Shown here in pieces: positions 1-5,494 of a DNA stretch of 5,494 bases. This DNA is from Porticoccaceae bacterium. Lineage in GTDB: Bacteria > Pseudomonadota > Gammaproteobacteria > Pseudomonadales > Porticoccaceae. Every line of letters starts with the position of its first letter. Within the stretch, counting starts at the first letter, position 1. Location: positions 1 to 5,494 of the forward strand of contig JAUUYV010000153.1 in assembly GCA_030590275.1 (NCBI GenBank), written 5' to 3'. The translations under genes were made by a program, and so were the position numbers. The notes beneath the pieces are model-generated. The model was not told the DNA's origin. It worked only from the letters and a program-made list of their open reading frames with translations, and ran no database searches.

Positions 1-1242
1 CTGGGAATTCTGGCGGCTTCCGGACAACTACCTTCTGACCGACTAGACAGCTACGAGTTTCTCGGAGAATTAGCCTTATCGGGGGAACTAAGACCCATCG
101 CGGGAGTACTGCCCGCCGCGCTCGCCTGTGGAGAGCAAGAACGCCAGCTGATTGTGCCCCGGAGTAACGCAAGAGAAGCCGCGTTAACGAAAAACACCGT
201 AGTCTATGGTGCACAGCACTTGCTAGACGTGTGTGCTCATTTACGCGGCAATGCTCAGTTAAGCCAACAAGCCATCACGCCTCCGGCGACTCCAATAAAT
301 TCTAGTCAACTCTCCGATGTTATCGGGCAACAGCAGGCCAAGCGGGCTCTGGAGATAGCGGCAGCCGGTAACCACAACCTATTGTTTTCCGGCCCTCCGG
401 GCACGGGAAAAACCATGTTGGCAAGTCGAATGTCGGCTATTTTGCCGCCGCTGGATGAAAACGAAGCACTCGAAGTCGCAGCGGTCTACTCGGTTGCGAG
501 TTCCGGAGCACGGGATAACTTTCACGAACGTCCCTTCCGTAGCCCTCACCACACGGCATCAGCAGCGGCTATGGTCGGCGGAGGCAGCACCCCCACACCC
601 GGCGAAATCTCACTGGCTCATCGAGGGGTGCTTTTCCTCGACGAACTACCGGAGTTTCCCCGCAAGGTGCTAGAAGTCTTGCGCGAACCGATGGAATCGG
701 GCTCGATCAGCATCGCCCGAGTGCAGGCGCGCATAGATTTTCCCGCCCGGTTTTTACTGGTTGGAGCGATGAACCCCTGCCCCTGTGGTTACCTGGGTAG
801 CGAGCGCTGCCGCTGTACACCGGATCAAATCAATCGTTATCAGAGCAAGATATCCGGGCCCTTACTCGATCGTTTTGATTTGCAGGTATCGGTGCCCTCC
901 ATTCCACGCTCAGAATTGACCGGGAACACCTCAAACGGAGAAAGTAGTGCCAGGGTACAGGCCCGTGTTTGCAAAGCACGGATTACTCAAAAAAAGCGTC
1001 AACAAAATTTGAATAGCACTTTGAATGGCAAACAACTGACAGTAATGTGCCCCTTAAGTACGGAGCAACAACAATTACTAGATAAAGCCATCGACCGGCT
1101 CGGACTATCCGCCAGGGCCTATCACCGTTTGTTACGAGTTGCCCGTACCATTGCCGACCTGGATAACAGCGCGGCCGTAGAAACCCACCATTTAACAGAA
1201 GCCATCGCGTACCGGGTTACTTTGGCATTTCACCCGCAATAG
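1..1242 (+). CDS. comM: ComM/YifB family Mg-chelatase-like AAA+ ATPase, 5'-truncated by window edge
   Basis: The reading frame is open from base 1 to the TAG at 1240-1242, giving 413 visible residues. Family members are about 500 long, so roughly 90 N-terminal residues lie outside the window. Visible residues 1-80 match the end of the S5-like ChlI domain (for example LGILAASGQL and YEFLGELALSGEL). The AAA+ core follows: Walker A GPPGTGKT at bases 391-414, Walker B VLFLDEL at 628-648, a sensor-1 region MNPCPCG near 769-789, a second CRC cysteine pair near 808-816, and a conserved LLDRFDL with Arg at 871-873. The last 90 or so residues match the Mg-chelatase C-terminal domain (LSARAYHRLLRVARTIADL). 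In Vibrio and relatives ComM is a hexameric branch-migration helicase that extends integration of incoming DNA during natural transformation. That role is family knowledge, not shown here. A GTG at 154 is internal and not the true start. The gene converges on hppA. Confidence 0.95.
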   Translation: MGILAASGQLPSDRLDSYEFLGELALSGELRPIAGVLPAALACGEQERQLIVPRSNAREAALTKNTVVYGAQHLLDVCAHLRGNAQLSQQAITPPATPINSSQLSDVIGQQQAKRALEIAAAGNHNLLFSGPPGTGKTMLASRMSAILPPLDENEALEVAAVYSVASSGARDNFHERPFRSPHHTASAAAMVGGGSTPTPGEISLAHRGVLFLDELPEFPRKVLEVLREPMESGSISIARVQARIDFPARFLLVGAMNPCPCGYLGSERCRCTPDQINRYQSKISGPLLDRFDLQVSVPSIPRSELTGNTSNGESSARVQARVCKARITQKKRQQNLNSTLNGKQLTVMCPLSTEQQQLLDKAIDRLGLSARAYHRLLRVARTIADLDNSAAVETHHLTEAIAYRVTLAFHPQ

Positions 1243-1299
1243 AAGCCATGATGCGAGGTAATAAGTCATCACGCTCTGTTAAGATGCGCTGAATTGACA

Positions 1300-1338
1300 G
1301 ACAAAAAAAAAGAACTCGTTATGAGTCCTTTTTTTGTC
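1300..1338. terminator. Bidirectional Rho-independent terminator between comM and hppA
   Basis: This hairpin has a 5-base loop (GTTAT, 1318-1322) and arms AAAGAACTC (1309-1317) and GAGTCCTTT (1323-1331). They extend into an A9 run (1303-1311) on the left and a T7 run (1329-1335) on the right. Read as + strand RNA the stem has one A-C mismatch (1313/1327) and a U7 tail, and could end comM. Read as - strand RNA the same position becomes a G-U wobble and the tail is U9, so it should work better for hppA. It begins 57 bases after the comM stop and ends 18 bases from the hppA stop, as expected for a shared terminator of convergent genes. Confidence 0.85.
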
Positions 1339-1355
1339 CTAAGAAAATGTAAAGA

Positions 1356-3344
1356 CTAAAGCATCGGCGCAATCACCAGGCTAACGATCGCCATCACATT
1401 GATAAGAATATTCATGGATGGGCCTGAGGTATCTTTAAAGGGATCACCCACCGTATCACCAACAACGACCGCAGTATGAACGTCCGAGCCCTTACCGCCC
1501 AGATTGCCTTTTTCGACGTATTTTTTTGCGTTATCCCAGGCTCCACCGGCATTAGCCATCATCAGGGCCAACAACACACAACCCAGCAAACCACCGCCAA
1601 GCATACCGCCAAGGCTCTGCGCACCCAGGGTGAAACCCACCAGTGGTGGTGCCGCTACCGCAATAAAACCCGGCAACAACATCTTTTTCAAAGCAGCGGT
1701 TGTGGCACTGTCCACACAGCGAGCCGTATCCGGTTCTGCAGTGCCTTCCAGTAACCCAGGGATTTCCCGAAACTGACGACGGATCTCATGGATCATATCG
1801 AAAGCTGCATCACCCACCGCAGTCATGGTGATCGAAGCGATCAAGAATGGAATCATGCCGCCAATAAACAAACCCACCAGCACATCGGGATCAGATAACT
1901 CCAGACTAAAGTCGGGATTATTAGCCGAGACCGTCTGTACAAAGGCCGCAATAATCGCTAACGCCGCCAGCGCTGCTGCACCGATAGCGAAACCCTTACC
2001 AATGGCTGCTGTGGTGTTACCTAGCTCATCGAGAGAATCGGTAATTTCCCGAGTTTCGGCACCCATGCCCGCCATTTCTGCAATACCACCGGCGTTATCT
2101 GCTACCGGCCCATAGGCATCAATCGCCATAGTAATACCGACGGTCGATAACATTCCCACCGCAGCAATACCCACACCGTAAAGCCCGGCTTGTGCACTGG
2201 CAATATAAATAATGGCACTGATAAACAAGATCGGCAGCACCACCGATTGCATACCGACCGCAAGTCCGGTGATCATCACCGTTGCAGGACCAGTCTCACC
2301 GGATTTGGCGATTTTCCGCACCGGCGCGCCACCCGTGTAATACTCGGTAATTAGACCAATAAGGATCCCGCCAACTGCTCCACTCAAAACCGCGAACCAG
2401 ACACCAATATCGATGCCCATGTTTTTGATCAGAAAATACGCCGCGCCTATAAATAAAACTGGTGCAACGATGGTACCACTGCGCAAAGCCTGCCCAGGTT
2501 CCGCACTTGAACGCAGCCGTATCACCACAATGCCTATTAAGGATGCCAGTAAACCAATGCTGGCCAGTAACAAAGGCAGAGACATCATGGCAGCGCGTAC
2601 TTCCGATCCCATCATCGCGGCAATAGCAATGGAGGCAATCATAGCCCCACAGTAGGATTCGAAAATATCCGAACCCATGCCCGCAACATCACCGACGTTA
2701 TCACCCACGTTATCGGCAATCACTCCTGGATTGCGCGGATCATCCTCTGGGATACCCGCTTCGATTTTTCCCACCAGGTCGGCACCGACGTCCGCACTCT
2801 TGGTGAAAATACCGCCACCCACACGCGAGAACAAGGCGACTACCGATGCCCCCATACCAAAACCGTGAATGGCTTCCGCAGTATGGGGATCACCGCCGAG
2901 ATAGAGATAAAGAAAGCCAAGGCCTAATAATCCCAGTGAAGCGACACAAAGCCCCATCACTGAGCCGCCAAAAAAAGCTATGGAGAGCGCCGCCGCTGCG
3001 CCTTTATTATGGGCGGCTGTAGCCGTGCGCACATTAGCTCGCGTCGCAGCAATCATGCCCAACCAGCCCGCTGAGGCTGAACACAGCGCACCCACCAGAA
3101 AGGCCAGCGCGGTATTAAACCCTAATGGCGATATCAGAATAATCAGCAGGACAGCGCCCGCGAAGATGGCCAGCATCAGGTATTCCCGGCGCATAAACAC
3201 CATGGCACCCAGGTGGATCTGATCGCCAATTTTTTGAACCTTACCCTCTCCTGCCGGATTGCGCATCATCAGCAGATAAACCACAAACGCGCAAACAAGC
3301 CCAAACACACCGAGTATCGGTGGCAGATACATCATCTCACTCAT
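1356..3344 (-). CDS. hppA: Membrane-bound K+-dependent ion-pumping pyrophosphatase, probably Na+-type
   Basis: This 662-residue polytopic inner-membrane protein couples hydrolysis of pyrophosphate to export of Na+ or H+. It has the normal length for bacterial members, and hydrophobic segments run throughout (about 15-16 helices expected). The active-site signatures are present: [18 protein letters not shown] (176-193), DDPRNP (201-206), DNVGDNVGD (211-219), [11 protein letters not shown] (416-426), [10 protein letters not shown] (602-611) and [15 protein letters not shown] (629-643). [10 protein letters not shown] (442-451) has Ala446 and Gly449, where K+-independent enzymes carry Lys and Thr, so K+ dependence is expected. 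In helix 6, SDIFES puts Glu229 at the position used by the Thermotoga maritima Na+ pump. Plant H+ pumps have Gly there and their Glu one turn later. This favours Na+ pumping but does not prove it. The start at 3344 has GGGG at 3350-3353, five bases upstream; Met4 and Met5 are alternatives. The gene converges on comM and shares its terminator. Confidence 0.97.
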   Translation of the reverse strand: MSEMMYLPPILGVFGLVCAFVVYLLMMRNPAGEGKVQKIGDQIHLGAMVFMRREYLMLAIFAGAVLLIILISPLGFNTALAFLVGALCSASAGWLGMIAATRANVRTATAAHNKGAAAALSIAFFGGSVMGLCVASLGLLGLGFLYLYLGGDPHTAEAIHGFGMGASVVALFSRVGGGIFTKSADVGADLVGKIEAGIPEDDPRNPGVIADNVGDNVGDVAGMGSDIFESYCGAMIASIAIAAMMGSEVRAAMMSLPLLLASIGLLASLIGIVVIRLRSSAEPGQALRSGTIVAPVLFIGAAYFLIKNMGIDIGVWFAVLSGAVGGILIGLITEYYTGGAPVRKIAKSGETGPATVMITGLAVGMQSVVLPILFISAIIYIASAQAGLYGVGIAAVGMLSTVGITMAIDAYGPVADNAGGIAEMAGMGAETREITDSLDELGNTTAAIGKGFAIGAAALAALAIIAAFVQTVSANNPDFSLELSDPDVLVGLFIGGMIPFLIASITMTAVGDAAFDMIHEIRRQFREIPGLLEGTAEPDTARCVDSATTAALKKMLLPGFIAVAAPPLVGFTLGAQSLGGMLGGGLLGCVLLALMMANAGGAWDNAKKYVEKGNLGGKGSDVHTAVVVGDTVGDPFKDTSGPSMNILINVMAIVSLVIAPML

Positions 3345-3365
3345 ATTAACCCCAACATTTTGTAT

Positions 3366-3394
3366 TTATGATAGTTAGCGGCGCCTATTCTCAA
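3366..3394 (-). promoter_or_regulatory. Candidate sigma70 promoter for hppA
   Basis: On the minus strand, TTGAGA (3389-3394) and TCATAA (3366-3371) are separated by 17 bases. The -35 is a good match and the -10 a weak one. It lies about 22 bases upstream of the hppA start, which would leave a very short leader of roughly 15 bases. The 220-base gap to the upstream lipoprotein gene argues for hppA having its own promoter, but another site in that gap is equally possible. Confidence 0.3.
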
Positions 3395-3415
3395 CTACGC
3401 TCACTCAAATGTCGA

Positions 3416-3428
3416 GCGGCTAAGCCGC
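3416..3428. repeat. Short perfect inverted repeat upstream of hppA
   Basis: GCGGC (3416-3420) and GCCGC (3424-3428) flank a three-base TAA loop. It lies about 20 bases upstream of the candidate hppA -35 element. No T-run follows on either strand, so it is a poor intrinsic terminator. It could be a protein-binding site or chance GC-rich symmetry. Confidence 0.35.
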
Positions 3429-3501
3429 ACAGGAATCATTACAGGAGAGCGACCAACATTTTAAATGGCCCGGGCGCGAGCAAAACATTAACCTGACGAA
3501 G

Positions 3502-3525
3502 CCCAACTGGGGAAAGGTTTTCCAG
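3502..3525. repeat. Overlapping inverted repeats downstream of the lipoprotein gene
   Basis: CCCA-AC-TGGG (3502-3511) overlaps a second hairpin in which CTGG (3507-3510) pairs with CCAG (3522-3525), with GGAAA/TTTCC-type pairing inside. The two stems share bases 3507-3511 and cannot form together. They lie 40-63 bases beyond the stop of the minus-strand lipoprotein gene and could stabilise its RNA end or weakly terminate it, although no U-tract follows. Confidence 0.3.
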
Positions 3526-3564
3526 AATCAGCAACAAGCGAGGAAGGAAAGTAGCGGCAAGCGC

Positions 3565-3981
3565 TTAGCCCTGCGTGAGAACTTTTTCCGTCTCCACGAT
3601 AATCGCAACGGCAGTTGCCTTATCGTGGAGAATAATACTGGGCTTACGCACCTGCGCACGAATTTGTGTGCTGCGTTCCGAGAGGGGCTCCAGGCGGATA
3701 ATCACATTACGATTCTCTACCCGACCAAATACCATTAAGGTCCCATCCTCATGAGTTTTCTTGGCAGTGACATCTATGCCCATATGGGCCAAAGCTCTGA
3801 CCGAAGCTTTTTCTGCCTTATGCGTAGGTACCAACAGGGTTTTATACGCGTAGCCATCGATGCTGTAACTCATACCAACCCCGGCACCGGCACCTAACAA
3901 AGCTAGCGTTAGAGCTCCGCATCCCGAAGTGGACAAAACCACCAATAAAATTGCCAAATAGCTAACTGGTTTATGTTGCAT
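3565..3981 (-). CDS. DUF3568 family small lipoprotein
   Basis: This 138-residue protein has a short charged N-terminus (MQHK), a hydrophobic stretch (YLAILLVVL, 8-16) and a probable lipobox TSGC with Cys21 as the acylated residue. The -3 position is Thr rather than the preferred Leu, which signal peptidase II often tolerates. After the Cys comes a Gly/Ala-rich hydrophobic segment (LTLALLGAGAGVG, 24-36), then an IDG..YKTLLVP strand, a helix, and repeated beta strands (GTLMVFGRVENRNVIIRLEPL, in the 80-100 range). This order is typical of DUF3568, a family of small envelope lipoproteins of unknown function. An export route to the periplasm and probably the outer membrane is inferred. A G6 run (3990-3995), eight bases upstream of the ATG, serves as a purine-rich ribosome binding site. 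The gene is divergent from the acyltransferase and 220 bases upstream of hppA, so co-transcription with hppA is possible but not supported. Confidence 0.82.
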   Translation of the reverse strand: MQHKPVSYLAILLVVLSTSGCGALTLALLGAGAGVGMSYSIDGYAYKTLLVPTHKAEKASVRALAHMGIDVTAKKTHEDGTLMVFGRVENRNVIIRLEPLSERSTQIRAQVRKPSIILHDKATAVAIIVETEKVLTQG

Positions 3982-4032
3982 TGAGCCTACCCCCCTAAAT
4001 CTCCAGCAAACTTTCCATGTTGCCGAAAAAAT

Positions 4033-4061
4033 AGTCTAGAGGGCCGGCCTGCGTCTAACAA
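4033..4061 (-). promoter_or_regulatory. Candidate sigma70 promoter for the DUF3568 gene
   Basis: On the minus strand, TTGTTA (4056-4061) and TAGACT (4033-4038) are separated by exactly 17 bases, each matching consensus at four of six positions. It is 52 bases upstream of the ATG. The spacer contains the palindrome GGCCGGCC (4042-4049). A small inverted repeat, CACCA-CTTCA-TGGTG (4070-4084), lies just upstream of the -35 and could be a regulator site. Confidence 0.4.
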
Positions 4062-4069
4062 GGAAGCAT

Positions 4070-4084
4070 CACCACTTCATGGTG
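4070..4084. repeat. Small inverted repeat in the divergent intergenic region
   Basis: CACCA (4070-4074) and TGGTG (4080-4084) flank the loop CTTCA. It is nine bases upstream of the candidate -35 of the lipoprotein gene, a place where activators often bind. No T-tract follows, so it is not a terminator. Five-base arms can arise by chance. Confidence 0.25.
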
Positions 4085-4143
4085 TGAACCAGATATCGTA
4101 TTCATCAGATTTTAACGTAGCCGTAAAAGCTCAGAACTCTCGC

Positions 4144-4178
4144 TATACCATAAACCTCGCTCCAGAAATCGGTATAAT
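4144..4178 (+). promoter_or_regulatory. Candidate promoter of the acyltransferase gene, with flanking inverted repeat
   Basis: A perfect TATAAT (4173-4178) lies 95 bases upstream of the ATG. No good -35 is visible at the expected distance (ATAAAC at 4150-4155 for a 17-base spacer), so an activator may be needed or the element may be chance. TATACC (4144-4149) and GGTATA (4171-4176) form an inverted repeat that overlaps the -10, and this could mark an operator. Confidence 0.4.
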
Positions 4179-4273
4179 CACTCGCTTACTTTCACCAACT
4201 CTTCCGGGGCTTTCTTACTAAAAAAACACCGCAGAGTTACCTAAAGATCGCTTCCAGCCCGAGCCCTGCCTGC

Positions 4274-5194
4274 ATGTCGTCCAAAAAATTTAACTTTAGT
4301 TATTTGTTACCCAAACACTGGCCATCGTGGCTGATGATCGCACTGAGCTGGGTACTCGCGCGAATGCCACTATCATGGCAACAGGCCAGCACCAAATGGT
4401 TGACCGCTCAGTTGGCAAAAACAAATATCGGCCGCGTACGTACTATCCGCGCTAATATTGACCTGTGCTTTCCAGAGGCTTCACCGGAATATAAACAAGA
4501 GCTGATTAACACCAACTTACAGGCCTCAATCCAGGTCCTATTTGACGTAGTCAACGTGGTCTGGCAACGAAAAGACATGGTACTTAAGCAAGGACGAATA
4601 CTTGGCGAAGAACATTTACAAGCGGCATTGGCCAGCGGCAAACCAACCCTGTTAGTATCCGCTCACTTCACGTCATTTGTACTTGCGATAGCAAAACTGA
4701 CAGAACTAACTCCTTCCCACGTAGTGTATCGGCGTTTGGACAGTCCCGTCCTCGAATCACACCTGGTCCAACGCGTTAGGGACAACTATCCACTCACTTT
4801 AATCCATCGCAAAGACATTCGCGATATGCTGGTCGAACTAGGATCGGGTGGGACAGTTATTATCGTTCCAGACCAGGATTTCGGACTTAAGAGAGGAACC
4901 TTTATTCCCTTTTTTGGTATCTCCACTGCGACGATTACAACCATTCCCCAGTACGCCCAGCAAACCGGCGCCCAGGTATTACTCTATAGTGTCTATCGTG
5001 AAAACGATGAGTATGTGGTCAGCATTGACCCAGTGTTGGAAAACTACCCCTCTGGAGACGATGTTACTGACACCCAGCTTTGGAGCGACTGGCTGGAGGC
5101 AAAAATACGACTACATCCCGAGCAATACTTCTGGATGCATAAGCGCTTTAAAACCCGTCCGGCAGGAGAACCAAACCCCTACAAAAAAACTTAA
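4274..5194 (+). CDS. LpxL/HtrB-family lipid A acyltransferase homologue lacking the catalytic acidic residue
   Basis: This 306-residue protein matches E. coli LpxL (also 306) along its length. LpxL transfers laurate from acyl carrier protein to Kdo2-lipid IVA on the cytoplasmic face of the inner membrane. Shared features are an N-terminal membrane segment (WPSWLMIALSWVLARMPLSW, 16-35), NIDLCFPE (61-68), LLVSAHF (126-132), VYRRLDSP (151-158), PDQDFG (199-204, corresponding to PDHDYG), FIPFF (210-214) and PEQYFWMHKRFKTRP (282-296). The HX4(D/E) motif is broken: His131 is present but Val136 (GTA, 4679-4681) replaces the Glu137 of E. coli. Asp200 is kept, and Arg167 or Arg169 probably corresponds to Arg169. 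The frame is otherwise intact, so this looks like a functional gene with altered or lost acyltransferase chemistry, perhaps a paralogue of a canonical LpxL elsewhere. No clear Shine-Dalgarno precedes the ATG at 4274, and no upstream in-frame start was found. I give no symbol because activity is in doubt. Confidence 0.9.
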   Translation: MSSKKFNFSYLLPKHWPSWLMIALSWVLARMPLSWQQASTKWLTAQLAKTNIGRVRTIRANIDLCFPEASPEYKQELINTNLQASIQVLFDVVNVVWQRKDMVLKQGRILGEEHLQAALASGKPTLLVSAHFTSFVLAIAKLTELTPSHVVYRRLDSPVLESHLVQRVRDNYPLTLIHRKDIRDMLVELGSGGTVIIVPDQDFGLKRGTFIPFFGISTATITTIPQYAQQTGAQVLLYSVYRENDEYVVSIDPVLENYPSGDDVTDTQLWSDWLEAKIRLHPEQYFWMHKRFKTRPAGEPNPYKKT

Positions 5195-5282
5195 TACGGG
5201 CTAATAGTAAGTAATAACTAGCAGACCCTGATTATTTATACACAAATTCAATTTCTAATTTATTCTTTGGAGCCTACATTTT
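5195..5282 (+). promoter_or_regulatory. AT-rich intergenic stretch with ribosome binding site for the HAD gene
   Basis: These 88 bases are strongly AT-rich. GGAG at 5269-5272, ten bases before the ATG at 5283, is a good ribosome binding site and fixes the start of the next gene. A TATACA at 5237-5242 could be a -10 element, but no -35 is visible. No intrinsic terminator follows the acyltransferase, so read-through from that gene into the HAD gene is plausible. Confidence 0.45.
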
Positions 5283-5494
5283 ATGTCTTTTAAAGCCGTA
5301 CTCTGGGATTTTGGCGGAGTAATCACTACTTCTCCCTTTGAGTCATTCAAGCATTTTGAAGCTCAACAAAACTTGCCAACAGATTTTATTCGAGGCATCA
5401 ACTCAACAAACCCGGACACCAATGCCTGGGCCAAATTTGAATCCAGCCAGATTACCCTCGACGAATTTGATCGCCTGTTTCTGGAGGAATCAAC
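5283..5494 (+). CDS. HAD-superfamily hydrolase (HAD-IA, epoxide-hydrolase N-domain-like), 3'-truncated by window edge
   Basis: An ATG at 5283-5285 opens a frame that runs off the right edge after 70 codons. The protein begins MSFKAVLWDFGGVITTSPFE. HAD motif I is WDFGGV, with Asp9 as the expected nucleophile. The second Asp of the usual DxD is Gly11, as in many HAD-IA proteins of the DxGGV type (YihX and epoxide-hydrolase N-domain-like families). The following helical cap start (HFEAQQNLPTDFIRGINSTN, then WAKFESSQITLDEFDRLF) resembles the TIGR02247-type cap. These are soluble phosphatase-like enzymes, and the substrate cannot be told from this fragment. Motifs II-IV lie outside the window. Whether it is co-transcribed with the upstream acyltransferase is unclear (88-base gap, no terminator). 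Confidence 0.85.
   Translation, partial: MSFKAVLWDFGGVITTSPFESFKHFEAQQNLPTDFIRGINSTNPDTNAWAKFESSQITLDEFDRLFLEES

Larger units (their letters stand above)
3345..3564. other. Intergenic region between lipoprotein gene and hppA
   Basis: No credible gene is seen in these 220 bases. The longest + strand reading frame from an ATG that I checked (3464) stops after eight codons and has no properly spaced ribosome binding site. The stretch holds a GCGGC-TAA-GCCGC inverted repeat (3416-3428), two overlapping small hairpins near 3502-3525, a 10-base direct repeat (3352-3361 and 3453-3462), and the candidate hppA promoter. None of the hairpins is followed by a T-tract on the minus strand, so a clear intrinsic terminator for the lipoprotein gene is lacking. 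Confidence 0.6.
3982..4273. other. Divergent intergenic region, no gene seen
   Basis: These 292 bases separate the minus-strand lipoprotein gene from the plus-strand acyltransferase gene. They are relatively AT-rich towards the right half. They contain promoter candidates in both directions (4033-4061 minus, 4173-4178 plus) and the inverted repeats noted separately. No small ORF with a ribosome binding site, tRNA or recognisable riboswitch was found. Confidence 0.6.

Noticed and set aside
769..816. CPC-X7-CRC cysteines in ComM as a possible novel metal site
   Set aside because: Many ComM/YifB proteins carry this cysteine set. The E. coli version, which lacks it, is the variant, so it is not new.
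154..1242. GTG at 154 as the start of a 362-residue protein
   Set aside because: The frame is open to base 1, and the residues before 154 match the ComM N-terminal domain, so the gene simply runs off the left edge.
1476..3222. Several plus-strand reading frames of 63-96 codons opposite hppA
   Set aside because: They lie antisense to a well-conserved membrane protein gene and have low-complexity Ala/Pro/Thr-rich translations with no recognisable domain.
3464..3490. Short plus-strand ORF (eight codons, MARARAKH)
   Set aside because: It is too short, its purine-rich stretch is too far upstream, and there is no supporting context.
4042..4049. GGCCGGCC palindrome
   Set aside because: It is an eight-base GC palindrome in a promoter spacer, with no repeated copy or partner in the window, so chance is sufficient.
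4408..4641. Minus-strand frame of 77 codons and the plus-strand 118-codon frame at 4848-5204
   Set aside because: Both overlap the LpxL-like gene in other frames. Neither has family resemblance, and the real frame is strongly supported.
5309..5320. Loss of the second Asp in HAD motif I (DFGGV)
   Set aside because: This is usual in the DxGGV-type HAD-IA families and does not by itself indicate an inactive protein.
1..5494. Mobile element, CRISPR array, toxin-antitoxin or defence system
   Set aside because: No transposase, integrase, spaced repeats, small paired ORFs or defence domains were seen. All five genes belong to common chromosomal families.

Overview
The window holds five protein-coding genes in a compact bacterial layout of about 50% GC. 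It reads as ordinary chromosome of a gammaproteobacterium, plausibly a marine one. The support is a ComM/YifB competence helicase, a lipid A acyltransferase-family protein closely resembling E. coli LpxL, a DUF3568 lipoprotein, and a K+-dependent membrane pyrophosphatase with sodium-pump-like features. The lineage is inferred from protein resemblance only. I see no rRNA, tRNA, CRISPR array, insertion sequence, phage gene or attachment site.

Layout: positions 1-1242 (+) are the C-terminal four fifths of comM, cut by the left edge. It converges on hppA (1356-3344, -), and a hairpin with A and T tracts at 1300-1338 lies between them and can end transcription from both sides. Upstream of hppA, a 220-base gap holds a candidate promoter, small inverted repeats and a 10-base direct repeat. 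The gap is followed by a small lipoprotein gene on the same strand (3565-3981, -). A 292-base divergent intergenic region (3982-4273) carries promoter candidates for both directions. The LpxL-like gene (4274-5194, +) follows, and then the start of a HAD-superfamily hydrolase gene (5283 to the right edge, +).

The genes do not form one obvious pathway. comM acts in DNA uptake and recombination, hppA in inner-membrane energetics, the lipoprotein and acyltransferase in the envelope, and the HAD protein is a soluble enzyme of unknown substrate. The lipoprotein and acyltransferase share a divergent control region, which may link them through the outer membrane, but this is inference.

The main anomaly is in the LpxL-like protein. 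The catalytic HX4(D/E) motif of the family keeps its histidine (H131), but Val136 stands where the acidic residue should be, while the rest of the protein is intact and strongly family-like. I did not find a convincing new multi-gene system.
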